A DNA stretch of 64,000 nucleotides from CALJFL01 sp036961205 (lineage in GTDB: Bacteria; Pseudomonadota; Gammaproteobacteria; Pseudomonadales; Halieaceae), in NCBI GenBank assembly GCA_036961205.1, contig JBALVI010000005.1:62001-126000 (forward strand). The letters run 5' to 3'. Positions within the stretch are counted from its first letter, which is position 1. Each line of letters opens with the position of its first letter. Position numbers and translations under genes: made by a program. The notes under the pieces are model-generated. The model had not been told where the DNA came from. It saw only the letters and a program-made list of their open reading frames with translations, and did not search any database. Below are positions 1 to 8,943 of the stretch, one piece after another.

Positions 1-310
1 CCAGCATTAATCCAACTTCATTGCCTTCATAGATCAACTCAAACACCCTCAGGTGGCGACAATTTTGCTTGCCTGTACGCACTGGCGTGCCATCCGAGAT
101 AGCAAAACGATAACCGTGCAAAGGACACTCCAGAATATCGTTGCTGATAACAGCCTCTGCCAGTGGGTGCGCCTGATGTGGGCAGAACGCCTCCAACAGG
201 ATAAGCACGCCATGGTCCTGGCGCAGCAGTAGTTGCAGGCTGTCTATCTTGAAATTGTTACGGTAGCCGTCGTGCAGATTGATGAGTTTCTCAAGGGCCT
301 GAAAACGCAT
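1..310 (-). CDS. Rieske [2Fe-2S] domain protein, C-terminus cut by window edge
   Basis: About 103 residues are readable on the minus strand, from ATG at 310, and the frame is still open at base 1. Two iron-sulfur ligand boxes are visible: FCPHQAHPL (Cys-x-His) and, about 20 residues later, CPLHGYRF (Cys-x-x-His). This is the Rieske ligand pattern. The protein starts only about 40 residues before the first box, so it looks like a small stand-alone Rieske ferredoxin or the start of a short oxygenase component, not a large ring-hydroxylating alpha subunit. meaB ends 15 bases upstream of its start on the same strand, so the two may be co-transcribed. Substrate and partner cannot be told from the fragment. 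Confidence 0.8.
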   Translation of the reverse strand, partial: MRFQALEKLINLHDGYRNNFKIDSLQLLLRQDHGVLILLEAFCPHQAHPLAEAVISNDILECPLHGYRFAISDGTPVRTGKQNCRHLRVFELIYEGNEVGLML

Positions 311-324
311 CCTACGATCCCGGG

Positions 325-1284
325 TTACAAAGAATCAATGATACGCCGGGCAGCGGCATAGGCCGTAATCGTATGTGCTTCCACCGACCGCTCGAGCTCA
401 GGCAGCATGCGCTTGACCTCATCATTTGTAGACAGTTTAAGTAATAGCATCTCATTGACCAGATGATGCATCCAGTCCCTGTTTTGCTGCGCCCGCTTGC
501 GCTCAAACCATTTGTTTTCTACGGATTGAAAATAGTAATCGATAACCATGCCCCAAACGGCATCGATGTTTTTCACCTTTAGCGCAGAACAGGTCATTAC
601 CTGTGGCGTCCAAAAGGTGGTGTGACGCAACAAACTCATTGCGCCGGTATAGTGCTGACGTGCGATATTGGCTAACTGTTCACTGGGTCCATCTGCCTTG
701 TTGACTATTAGCGCATCGGCCAATTCCAGAATGCCCTTTTTGATCCCCTGCAACTCATCGCCGCCACCGGGCAACATAAGCACCATGAAAAAATCGACCA
801 TGCCGGCAACCTGATACTCAGACTGTCCCACGCCGACTGTTTCAACAAGAATAACGTCGTAGCCGGCGGCCTCGCATAACAGCATGGTTTCCCGAGTTTT
901 CTGCGCAACACCGCCTAGAGCACGCGCAGAAGGCGACGGCCTGATAAATGCCTCCTCACGCCGGGAGAGTTCTTCCATCCGGGTTTTGTCCCCCAGAATG
1001 GAGCCGCCGGCGATAGGCGAACTGGGATCCACAGCAAGCACGGCAACGCGTTTACCCTGCTCTATGAGGTATAAACCAAAGGCTTCTATAAAGGTAGATT
1101 TGCCGACGCCAGGGACGCCGGTAATACCAATGCGTATGCTGTTCCCACTGAGGGGAAGTACCTGCTCAAGAATGTCCTGAGCCTGTTCGCGGTGGCTGTC
1201 GAGTTTGCTTTCTACCAGGGTTATCGCCTTGGCCAGGGCTCTGCGGTTGCCGCTAGTTAGGTCATCAAGGTTGAATTCAGGCAT
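325..1284 (-). CDS. meaB: MeaB/ArgK-type GTPase, methylmalonyl-CoA mutase chaperone
   Basis: 319 residues, the usual size of the MeaB/YgfD/ArgK P-loop GTPase family. The Walker A motif GVPGVGKST lies near residues 56-64, followed by VDPSSP and GGSILGDKTRM, the DVILVETVGVGQSE switch segment near 145-160, and an NKADG base-specificity motif near 215. Members guard adenosylcobalamin loading and protect methylmalonyl-CoA mutase from inactivation, in the cytoplasm. The mutase gene lies directly upstream on the same strand, separated by 335 bases of hairpin repeats, which supports this role over an arginine-transport role. Confidence 0.93.
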   Translation of the reverse strand: MPEFNLDDLTSGNRRALAKAITLVESKLDSHREQAQDILEQVLPLSGNSIRIGITGVPGVGKSTFIEAFGLYLIEQGKRVAVLAVDPSSPIAGGSILGDKTRMEELSRREEAFIRPSPSARALGGVAQKTRETMLLCEAAGYDVILVETVGVGQSEYQVAGMVDFFMVLMLPGGGDELQGIKKGILELADALIVNKADGPSEQLANIARQHYTGAMSLLRHTTFWTPQVMTCSALKVKNIDAVWGMVIDYYFQSVENKWFERKRAQQNRDWMHHLVNEMLLLKLSTNDEVKRMLPELERSVEAHTITAYAAARRIIDSL

Positions 1285-1324
1285 TTGTGGTTACCTGTGC
1301 GGCGAGCGTTGTCTGGCCGCAACA

Positions 1325-1428
1325 CCAAACTTGTTAAACTTAATGGGACACGCCGTGAACCCATCCATGGGGGCTCGGCTGCGGCCGTCCTTGGCCGCAG
1401 ACGGTCCCATTAAGTTTAACAAGTTTGG
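1325..1428. repeat. Long hairpin repeat A (104 bp)
   Basis: Perfect 24-base inverted arms, 1325-1348 and 1405-1428 (arm begins ccaaacttgttaaac). A nested hairpin lies inside (ctgcggcc...ggccgcag). Bases 1347-1376 form a 30-base block that recurs, exactly and in the opposite orientation, in repeat B at 1544-1573. It fills the first part of the 335-base gap between meaB and the mutase gene. It could be a MITE-like or REP-type element or an mRNA-stabilising structure. No coding content is seen. Confidence 0.85.
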
Positions 1429-1491
1429 AGTCGCTCCTATCGAGGTAAACGTCGAGTTGTTGTGCTGGTAATGAGTGGTAGGGATGAAGCA

Positions 1492-1597
1492 CGCTTCTGA
1501 AGAAAGGTTTTTCGGGACCGTAACGCGCATGGACGCGCGTTCCGAGCCCCCATGGATGGGTTCACGGCGTGTCCTGAAAAACCCTTCTTCAGAAGCG
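1492..1597. repeat. Long hairpin repeat B (106 bp), sharing a 30-bp core with repeat A
   Basis: Inverted arms of 27 bases with two mismatches (starts cgcttctgaagaa, ends ttcttcagaagcg). A nested stem aacgcgc/gcgcgtt lies inside. The core 1544-1573 is the exact reverse complement of 1347-1376 in repeat A, while the outer arms are unrelated to those of A. It ends 23 bases before the stop codon of the mutase gene, so it may also act as a transcript terminator or processing site between mutase and meaB. Confidence 0.85.
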
Positions 1598-1619
1598 GGC
1601 GGCAAGTTCGCTCCCAACC

Positions 1620-3782
1620 TCACCCTTGAGTTTCATTCACAGCACTGAGCACATCACGAGCACAAACTGGAATCGGAGTCCCCGGCCCAAATATGCACTT
1701 AACACCAGCCTCGTACAAATAATCGTAATCTTGCTTGGGAATAACTCCACCCGCTATGACCACAATACCTTTGCCGCCCTGCTTCGCCAGCGCTTCAATT
1801 AATTGGGGAACCAGTGTCTTGTGGCCTGCCGCTAACGAAGAAGCGCCCACCACGTGCACGTCGTTTTCGATGGCCTGCTTGGCAACCTCTTCCGGTGTTG
1901 AAAACATCGGTGAAAGATCAACGTCAAAGCCCACATCGGCAAATGCTGTAGCAACCACTTTGGCACCACGATCGTGCCCGTCCTGCCCCATTTTACACAC
2001 CAACATTCTGGGCCTACGCCCGTGCTGTTCTACAAAGGTATCGATATCGGCGCCTATGGCCTGCCAATCAGCGTCTTCCTGAAAGGCTGAACCGTACACA
2101 CCTGAGACGGTCTGGGACTGGGCATTGAAGCGCCCGAACTCACGTTCCATAGCGAATGAGATCTCTCCTACAGTGGCGCGGCGACGGGTTGCCTCAATGG
2201 CAAGGGCGAGTAAATTGCCCTCTCCGCTTACCGCACTCTGGTAGATATCTTCAAGTATAGCCTCAACTGACTCTTCGTCACGACTTCCACGGACACTGGC
2301 GAGACGGGCTAACTGGGCCTCTCGTACCGCTTCATCATCAATTTCCAGTACGTCGAGGCTATCTTCATTGGCCTCATCGATGGTGTACTTGTTAACACCA
2401 ACAATTACATCCTCACCCTTATCGATGCGCGCTTGCTTACGAGCAGCGGCCTCTTCGATACGCAGTTTCGGCATACCGGTTTCTATCGCCTTGGCCATGC
2501 CGCCAGCCGCTTCAATCTCTTCGATCAATTCCCAGGCTTTATCCGCCATATCCTGAGTCAGGCTTTCCATCATGTAGGAGCCACCCCAGGGATCGACTAC
2601 TTTGGTGATGCCAGTTTCTTCCTGGATCACCAGCTGGGTATTACGTGCAATCCGGGCCGCAAATTCCGAGGGCAATGCGATGGCTTCATCCAGTGCATTG
2701 GTATGCAGAGACTGGGTGCCACCGAAGACAGCGGCCATTGCTTCAATCGTCGTGCGTACTACGTTGTTATAAGGGTCTTGCTCAGTCAGTGACCAGCCGG
2801 AGGTCTGACTGTGGGTTCGTAACATAGAGCTCTTGGGGTTTTGTGGGTTGAACTCGCTAACAATTCGGGTCCACAGTAGTCTGGCAGCCCGCATCTTGGC
2901 AATTTCCATATAGAAATTCATGCCAACACCCCAGAAGAAGGAAAGTCTGGGGGCGAATTCATCTATTCCCAGGCCCGCCGCTATCGCTGTGCGAATGTAT
3001 TCCTTACCATCGGCGAGAGTATAGGCGAGCTCAAGTGCAGCGTTCGCGCCGGCCTCCTGGATATGGTATCCGGAGATAGAGATCGTATTGAATTTCGGCA
3101 TGTTGCCTGAGCAATAGGCAATGATGTCGCCGATGATTTTCATGCTGGGCGTAGGCGGATAAATATACGTATTGCGCACCATAAACTCTTTCAGAATGTC
3201 ATTCTGGATGGTGCCTGTGAGTAGTTTCTGGTCCACGCCCTGTTCTTCGGCAGCGACAATATAGCCCGCCAGCACAGGCAGCACTGCTCCGTTCATCGTC
3301 ATCGAAACCGAGACTTTGTCCAGCGGAATCTCGTTGAAAAGAATCTTCATGTCTTCAACAGAATCGATGGCCACGCCAGCTTTGCCTACGTCGCCGCTGA
3401 CCCGAGGATGATCCGAGTCATAGCCGCGGTGAGTGGCCAGATCAAATGCCACCGACACACCCTGCCCTCCAGCAGCGAGAGCCTTGCGATAAAAGGCATT
3501 GGATTCTTCAGCCGTAGAAAAGCCGGCATATTGGCGAATAGTCCAGGGCCTACCGGCATACATAGTCGCCTGCGGACCACGAATATAAGGCGACATACCA
3601 GGCATGGTGTCGGTGAACTCCAGGTCTTCGGTATCAGCTGCGGTGTAAAGAGGCCGCACCTCGATATCTTCAGCGGTGTGCCAACTCAGCTCGTCAGGGC
3701 TCTTGCCTTTGAGTTGCTTGGTAGCGAGTTCCCGCCATTGCTCCGGCGTAGCTGATGATTTGTCGTAAATACTGTCGCTCAT
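1620..3782 (-). CDS. mutB: Methylmalonyl-CoA mutase, single-chain type
   Basis: 720 residues, the length of the catalytic homodimeric/large-subunit methylmalonyl-CoA mutases (ScpA/MutB). It interconverts (R)-methylmalonyl-CoA and succinyl-CoA with adenosylcobalamin in the cytoplasm. The N-terminal TIM-barrel part is recognisable (PYIRGPQATMYAGRPWTIRQ, then the AFDLATHRGYDSDHP segment). The C-terminal cobalamin domain has the DxHxxG box as D601-G-H603-D-R-G606, in which the histidine is the lower cobalt ligand. No small-subunit gene lies next to it. It is followed by meaB and preceded by the epimerase and carboxylase genes, a full propionyl-CoA to succinyl-CoA order. RBS-like AGG lies just before the ATG. 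Confidence 0.96.
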   Translation of the reverse strand: MSDSIYDKSSATPEQWRELATKQLKGKSPDELSWHTAEDIEVRPLYTAADTEDLEFTDTMPGMSPYIRGPQATMYAGRPWTIRQYAGFSTAEESNAFYRKALAAGGQGVSVAFDLATHRGYDSDHPRVSGDVGKAGVAIDSVEDMKILFNEIPLDKVSVSMTMNGAVLPVLAGYIVAAEEQGVDQKLLTGTIQNDILKEFMVRNTYIYPPTPSMKIIGDIIAYCSGNMPKFNTISISGYHIQEAGANAALELAYTLADGKEYIRTAIAAGLGIDEFAPRLSFFWGVGMNFYMEIAKMRAARLLWTRIVSEFNPQNPKSSMLRTHSQTSGWSLTEQDPYNNVVRTTIEAMAAVFGGTQSLHTNALDEAIALPSEFAARIARNTQLVIQEETGITKVVDPWGGSYMMESLTQDMADKAWELIEEIEAAGGMAKAIETGMPKLRIEEAAARKQARIDKGEDVIVGVNKYTIDEANEDSLDVLEIDDEAVREAQLARLASVRGSRDEESVEAILEDIYQSAVSGEGNLLALAIEATRRRATVGEISFAMEREFGRFNAQSQTVSGVYGSAFQEDADWQAIGADIDTFVEQHGRRPRMLVCKMGQDGHDRGAKVVATAFADVGFDVDLSPMFSTPEEVAKQAIENDVHVVGASSLAAGHKTLVPQLIEALAKQGGKGIVVIAGGVIPKQDYDYLYEAGVKCIFGPGTPIPVCARDVLSAVNETQG

Positions 3783-3794
3783 TTAAACCTCGTA

Positions 3795-4205
3795 TCAGTG
3801 TTCATCGGCAGGCTGGTTGATTTCAATCAACACGCCATCACAACTTTTGGGATGTATAAATATAACTTTGGAGCCATGCGCGCCGGGGCTGGGGGCGTCG
3901 GCCAAAAACTTATAACCCTTTCCACGCAGTCTGGCAATATCTTCCTCGATGTTGTCCGAACGGAAGCACAAATGGTGTAGGCCTCCCCCTCGCTTTTCCA
4001 GGTGTGTCGCAATGGGCCCCTCACCGTTGAGTGGGTAGACCAGTTCTATACTGGTGGGCGGCAATGGGAAAAACGCCGTCGAGGTTTTTGCGGAAACAAC
4101 ATCATCAGTACCTTCAAATGGCAGACCGAAGTCTTCCATGAAGCGTTTAATTGCCTTGTCGAGATCGGGGACCGCTATTGCGATATGGTCCAATGCCGTG
4201 ATCAT
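3795..4205 (-). CDS. mce: Methylmalonyl-CoA epimerase
   Basis: 136 residues, a typical VOC/glyoxalase-fold epimerase of paired beta-alpha-beta-beta-beta modules. It begins ITALDHIAIAVPDLDKAI, where His is a metal ligand. GGGLHHLCFR gives the second histidine region and VLIEIN near the C-terminus gives the glutamate ligand. It converts (S)- to (R)-methylmalonyl-CoA, linking the carboxylase to the mutase. Its first four bases overlap the end of the biotin carboxylase gene (ATGA) and the mutase starts 12 bases downstream, so the three are translationally coupled. Confidence 0.93.
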   Translation of the reverse strand: MITALDHIAIAVPDLDKAIKRFMEDFGLPFEGTDDVVSAKTSTAFFPLPPTSIELVYPLNGEGPIATHLEKRGGGLHHLCFRSDNIEEDIARLRGKGYKFLADAPSPGAHGSKVIFIHPKSCDGVLIEINQPADEH

Positions 4206-7030
4206 ACTGCTGCTCCTGCTATCGCCTGCTGTAGGAAGTTATCTGTTAATCGCTGCCGACGCTCGGCCACTTCCTCCGCCGACTCCTCCACTAGTTTCTC
4301 GTCTGGAGTAATGCTGAATATAGGCTGGCCCTTGCGGATAATCACCCCGTCAATATCCACCAGGACTTCGTCTATAGTGCCAGAAAATGGTGCATACACT
4401 TTGTTGAACATTTTCATCACTTCAACAATGTACAGTGGATCGCCAGTTTCAAAGTGGTCTCCCGATTTCACATAGAGCTCATGTTCAGGTGTTTCGCGGC
4501 CATAGAACATGCCGCCACTTGCAGCCAGAATCTCATTCGATTTGGCAACTGGTGGGGGCACCAATACTTTCGCCATAGCGGCCTGTAATTCGGGATCGGT
4601 CAGCCGCTCTGGTATATCAATACTGAGGTCGGGGTTAACGGTCAATGCGAAGTACCCGGTGACTTCGGCAATACTCGGGAGTATAGCCAGTATCTCGGTC
4701 CCGGTCTGATAGCCCTTGTGGGCTGCGCGGATCTGTTGCCATTGACTGTCTTCAATCCCCGCCGGCGCTTCACTGCTAGCGAGCTGAGACTGCAACTCTT
4801 CCCAGTCCTGGGCGCTCACCAGATTGTTCAGCTGGTCATAAAATGCAACTGCGTCCTGCAATATCTCGTCATCATGTTTCCAGATCATGCCGGAAGCTTC
4901 CGCTCCATCCACATATGACATATTGATGAAATGGTAGGTGTCCGCAAGTATGCCAATCGGATTCTCGTTCCAGCTTATGGCGTCATCAATAACAGTGTAA
5001 CAATCCCGATTCACACTCAGCCAACCACTGAGTGCATGGGGCTCGACCAACAGATGTTCCAGTGGTCGCAGCAGCAAGGTCTGCTTGAGCTGCAAAGTGT
5101 CCGCCAGAGCTTTAGCGGCTTCTCCCTGGTGCACATCCAGATTCGCAGCACATATTTTTTGCCACGCATACTGCAGGTCGAGATCGCCCGCTTGCTTCTT
5201 TAGCGCTCCAACTGCAGTCAGGTAAGGCACAATGAATCGAGTGGTGGGTCTGGCATTGATATTCTGGCCAATGATCCAGCTTATCAAACCATAGTGAAAC
5301 TCCAGATTCGTAGCCAGATCCGACCCACGCAGCTGCGTTTGTCGAATTGTTTCGGCCATTCGCTCGTAGGTATCGAGGCGGCTTTCACCAACAGTCAGTA
5401 ACAGAGCAATATTTGAATCATACGCGCCCGCCAGCGTGTATTTCATAAAGGCATCGGTATCGGGGTTGTGCAGGCTAATGCCCTGATCGTCACGAATTTC
5501 GCCTTCCAGAGAATCGCTCCAGTACTCGATAACACCGCCAGCACTGGGCTGTAAAGCCTGGTTGGTTGCGTTTAACCTGGCCTCTACACTGTCATTGAAT
5601 CGAGAAATTCGTCGCGGACGCGGCATTGACGGCCCGTGAGCAGCCAGCAAAACCATAAGCTCAACCAGTGACTCGACTATAAAGTGGTCTTCACTATCTT
5701 CGGGATTACTGAACTCAAGTGAGTAGCAAAGCTCGGTTACCCGGTGCTCGACTTGTATTCTCGTATTCATTTCCATGAAGAAGTGCTTGTCACGATCGAC
5801 TATACATTCGAATGTGGAAACTGAATCCAGGCCAACCGCAAGACCGAAACGCTCGGACTCCTCTTCCATAGCCTGCAGGGTTTTAAGGTCTTGTTGCAGG
5901 ACACGCAACTCCTCGACCTGCCCTGCGGCCTCCGTTTGCTCAATAGCACGCTGTAAGGATTCGACCGTTACCGAGACCTCTAGCAACTTCTGCTCATGCA
6001 TCTGCAATGAGCAATCACGACCCCCCATGCTCATTGACCAGGTGCCATTACCTATTGACTGGATCTCCAGGTGGCGCGTAGTTTCTATATTTAATTCAAC
6101 CAGCACATTTTTATTGTCGCCTACGCCGGTTGTTTTAACTTCGTTAAGAATCTCGCGAACCATCTCGGCTGTCCGTGCGGATTCACCAATGGCTAATATT
6201 CGCTGCCCCTTGCCACCACCGCCGCTAATCGCCTTCAGGCGAATACGGTTTTGCGGGTACTCCGCTGCCATCGTCTGCACAGCCTCGGTAAGGGTCTCGC
6301 ACAACTCATCCACGGTATACAGATCGACTCCGTGGGCATAAGACGCGGCCAATACCAGATCTGCTTTGTCTTCGAGCGACACATCGGGACTATCGAGTAG
6401 CGCTTGATCAAACGGTAAATCCTGTTGACCACATAGCAATTTCAGCGCGGCGATATCGGGGTGTTTCTTTAGTAAGGTCAGCGCGGTGCCGTTGTCAATT
6501 CCCGGCGTTACCGACACACCGACTTTCAGGGCGGTACGCTTGGCTTCGTCCTTAAGGCCTGCATCATGCACAGTCTTCGAACACGGGCCTATGAAATTAA
6601 GCCCTGCGTCCTCCATGGCGGCAACCATGCTTTCGTCTTCCGCCATAAAGCCGTAACCCGCGAAAATAGCATTGTAGCCATTGTCGTTCGCGATACTGAT
6701 AATCTGGTTTATTCTTTGGCCCCGTTCTTCCTTGTTGGCACCCGTATAATCTGGCACGCGATGCACTCGGTCGGGATGGGTAAGGGAACGCAGTTCAGGC
6801 GCCAGTGCATCCTGATAAATGATCGAATCTTTTTCCGACAACAGAATGCCAAAATGACTGACTCCCATCTCCGCAAACACGTCCATCGCTTCTTTTCGAA
6901 TCGGACCCCGGCAAATAATGAGCGGGCGGATATGCGAACAATCGAACTGCGCGACCCAGCGACTGGCGTGCTTGCCCAGACGTCGATCGCGGTGAATCAA
7001 TGGGTTGCGTAAATAGTGCTCGTTGGACAC
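4202..7030 (-). CDS. Acyl-CoA (probably propionyl-CoA) carboxylase alpha subunit: biotin carboxylase plus biotinyl domain
   Basis: 942 residues, well over the usual 650-670 for PccA/AccA3-type alpha subunits. An ATP-grasp biotin carboxylase occupies roughly residues 30-470: AISGGGGKGQRIL is the glycine-rich ATP loop and EMNTRIQVEHRVTE the metal and active-site strand. A long middle region follows, then a C-terminal biotinyl domain with EVMKM, where K873 is the expected biotinylated lysine. About 35 charged residues follow the biotinyl fold. It charges biotin with bicarbonate and ATP for the carboxyltransferase encoded 28 bases upstream. The divergent N-terminus and length place it in a less common subfamily. 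Propionyl-CoA as substrate is inferred from the mutase and epimerase next door. Confidence 0.88.
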   Translation of the reverse strand: MSNEHYLRNPLIHRDRRLGKHASRWVAQFDCSHIRPLIICRGPIRKEAMDVFAEMGVSHFGILLSEKDSIIYQDALAPELRSLTHPDRVHRVPDYTGANKEERGQRINQIISIANDNGYNAIFAGYGFMAEDESMVAAMEDAGLNFIGPCSKTVHDAGLKDEAKRTALKVGVSVTPGIDNGTALTLLKKHPDIAALKLLCGQQDLPFDQALLDSPDVSLEDKADLVLAASYAHGVDLYTVDELCETLTEAVQTMAAEYPQNRIRLKAISGGGGKGQRILAIGESARTAEMVREILNEVKTTGVGDNKNVLVELNIETTRHLEIQSIGNGTWSMSMGGRDCSLQMHEQKLLEVSVTVESLQRAIEQTEAAGQVEELRVLQQDLKTLQAMEEESERFGLAVGLDSVSTFECIVDRDKHFFMEMNTRIQVEHRVTELCYSLEFSNPEDSEDHFIVESLVELMVLLAAHGPSMPRPRRISRFNDSVEARLNATNQALQPSAGGVIEYWSDSLEGEIRDDQGISLHNPDTDAFMKYTLAGAYDSNIALLLTVGESRLDTYERMAETIRQTQLRGSDLATNLEFHYGLISWIIGQNINARPTTRFIVPYLTAVGALKKQAGDLDLQYAWQKICAANLDVHQGEAAKALADTLQLKQTLLLRPLEHLLVEPHALSGWLSVNRDCYTVIDDAISWNENPIGILADTYHFINMSYVDGAEASGMIWKHDDEILQDAVAFYDQLNNLVSAQDWEELQSQLASSEAPAGIEDSQWQQIRAAHKGYQTGTEILAILPSIAEVTGYFALTVNPDLSIDIPERLTDPELQAAMAKVLVPPPVAKSNEILAASGGMFYGRETPEHELYVKSGDHFETGDPLYIVEVMKMFNKVYAPFSGTIDEVLVDIDGVIIRKGQPIFSITPDEKLVEESAEEVAERRQRLTDNFLQQAIAGAAV

Positions 7031-7058
7031 GCGTATTTCCCTCGTTCTCTTGATTTTA

Positions 7059-8792
7059 TTAGTGGAATTCCCGCTGCACTGACTGCAGAGGTGAAGGCTC
7101 GTAGTGGCGCAAACAAAAATTCATCTGTTCTGCCAGCACCTCACGCAAATCGGATGGCATCACAATCTGCGAAATTGACCCCAGGCTCAAGGCCTCATCA
7201 GGGTTCATTAACTCGCGCTCATACCGCTGGGCAAGAAGCTGTTCCTCAGCCTTCACCCACTCTTCAATAATTTCGCCCGCAGCTTCCTGGGCCTGCTGCG
7301 CAGTCAGTCCGGCCGCCGTCTGCGCCTTTATCTCAGCCTTAAGCCGGGCTGGCACCGCGCTTTGAATGGCGCGCAGTTCTGTTTTATAGACGTATTTCAC
7401 GCCGGCAGGTCCCATTACGGCCACTCGGGTCGTAGGCAGGGCCACCACGAAATCGGCGCCCGTCGCGTAGTTGTTATAGGACGCATAAGCGCCGCCAAAG
7501 GCATTGCGCACCAGCACCAGAAAGCGTGGCGTTCGTAAGTCGACTATTGCGTCCAGCATGGCACGACCGGCCTGGATTATGCCTCCAGCCTCCTGCTCTT
7601 TGCCTGGCAAAAAGCCGGTGGTATCTTCGAGAAAGATAACCGGAATATTGTAAAGGTTACAGAAACGAATGAATCGGGCGTTTTTGTAAGCTGCAGGAAT
7701 ATCGATCTGCCCGGAATCCACCGCAGAATTATTTGCCACGAAACCAACCACGTTACCGCCCATACGCCCCAGCGCAGTAACGGTATTTCGTGCCCGGTTA
7801 GGCTGGGTCTCAAGGAAATCGCCATGGTCGCATAATTGTTGAATCATAATGCTGATATCAACTGGCGTATTGAAGCCCGTCGGTGAATTGAAGGCCTTCT
7901 TTAAAAGGATGTCTATGTCCCAGGTCTTTCGAGAGATCGGATCTGAAGAAGGTCGGTGAGGCGCTAACTCGCCGCTGTTCCCGGGAAGATAATCCAGCAA
8001 CTGGCGGACCTTACGTAAAGCGGCTATCTCATCGGGCACTACAAAATCGGCTACACCGGTCTTGCTGTGAACGTTGGGGCCACCAAGTTCGTCAGGGGTC
8101 ACATCCTCGCCAAGCACTGACTTCACAACACCGGGGCCGGTGAGGCCGAAGAAGGTGTCGTTGGGCTGGATCATAAAACTGCCCTGGCGCGGCAGGTAGG
8201 AACCACCACCGGCGTTAAATCCGAACATGCACATAATGCTGGGAACGACGCCACTGATTTTCCTGAGCCCGGTAAACGCGTCGGCGTAACCGTCCAGACC
8301 GCCCACACCCGCGGGTATATAGGCACCGGCTGAATCGTTCAAACCAACCAAAGGAATACGGCGCTTACCAGCGAGTTCAAAAAGACGGGCGAGTTTTTTA
8401 CCGTTAGTCGCGTCCATCGAACCGGCACGCACGGTAAAATCGTGGCCGTAGATCGCCACGTCTCTACCATTGACCTTGATCAGGGCCGTCACCAGAGACG
8501 CGCCGTCCAGATTGGGGCCCCAGTTCTGGTAATACACGGTGGGCGCGCCGTCAGCGAGATATTCAATGCGCTCCCAAATCGTCATCCGATTCTTGAGGTG
8601 CTGGCGCTGAACGTTTTTGACGCCGGCAGCAAGGTGGGGTCGCTGTTGCAGATCCCAGCCGTGTTTCAAGGCCTCTTCGTAAAGCCCGGGTTCGGTTGCC
8701 ACCTGTCCCGGGACGATAAATTCCTTTTCATCCTGCGTCGCCAGCGGATTTTGTAGCGAGGCGATCAGTTCTTCACTTGCGTGGTTGTTCAT
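7059..8792 (-). CDS. Acyl-CoA (propionyl-CoA) carboxylase beta subunit, carboxyltransferase
   Basis: 577 residues, with two crotonase-fold carboxyltransferase halves. The N-half has GHDFTVRAGSMDATNGKK and the FGFNAGGGSYLPRQ oxyanion segment. The C-half has DTTGFLPGKEQEAGGI followed by RNAFGGAYASYNN. It transfers CO2 from biotin to the acyl-CoA, giving (S)-methylmalonyl-CoA if the substrate is propionyl-CoA. It is about 50-60 residues longer than standard PccB because of both termini. First gene of the minus-strand operon, divergent from the AraC-type regulator with 151 bases between them. 3-Methylcrotonyl-CoA carboxylase is the main alternative, disfavoured by the neighbours. Confidence 0.9.
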   Translation of the reverse strand: MNNHASEELIASLQNPLATQDEKEFIVPGQVATEPGLYEEALKHGWDLQQRPHLAAGVKNVQRQHLKNRMTIWERIEYLADGAPTVYYQNWGPNLDGASLVTALIKVNGRDVAIYGHDFTVRAGSMDATNGKKLARLFELAGKRRIPLVGLNDSAGAYIPAGVGGLDGYADAFTGLRKISGVVPSIMCMFGFNAGGGSYLPRQGSFMIQPNDTFFGLTGPGVVKSVLGEDVTPDELGGPNVHSKTGVADFVVPDEIAALRKVRQLLDYLPGNSGELAPHRPSSDPISRKTWDIDILLKKAFNSPTGFNTPVDISIMIQQLCDHGDFLETQPNRARNTVTALGRMGGNVVGFVANNSAVDSGQIDIPAAYKNARFIRFCNLYNIPVIFLEDTTGFLPGKEQEAGGIIQAGRAMLDAIVDLRTPRFLVLVRNAFGGAYASYNNYATGADFVVALPTTRVAVMGPAGVKYVYKTELRAIQSAVPARLKAEIKAQTAAGLTAQQAQEAAGEIIEEWVKAEEQLLAQRYERELMNPDEALSLGSISQIVMPSDLREVLAEQMNFCLRHYEPSPLQSVQREFH

Positions 8793-8877
8793 GGCTCAGC
8801 CCATGTTAAAAGAAACGACCCGTAATATGCCCCCGCTATCGACCACACACAAGGACCAGTGCTTACATATAAACTCA

Positions 8878-8940
8878 CCATTTATTTCACTTTACGTGCT
8901 ATATTAATTCCAATTTCTCCAAAACCTCACATTTATTTAC
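8878..8940. promoter_or_regulatory. Direct repeats in the regulator/carboxylase divergent promoter
   Basis: Two related A/T-rich 13-mers, ccatttatttcac (8878-8890) and cacatttatttac (8928-8940), lie in the same orientation about 50 bases apart, near five helical turns. The second is just before the AraC-family start codon. AraC-type proteins bind direct half-sites, so these are candidate operators. The region is A/T-rich and chance similarity is possible. Confidence 0.25.
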
Positions 8941-8943
8941 GAA

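Noticed and set aside
1291..1623. 110-residue frame across the two hairpins next to meaB
   Set aside because: Translation of repeat DNA; mirrored by a frame on the other strand; no family resemblance.
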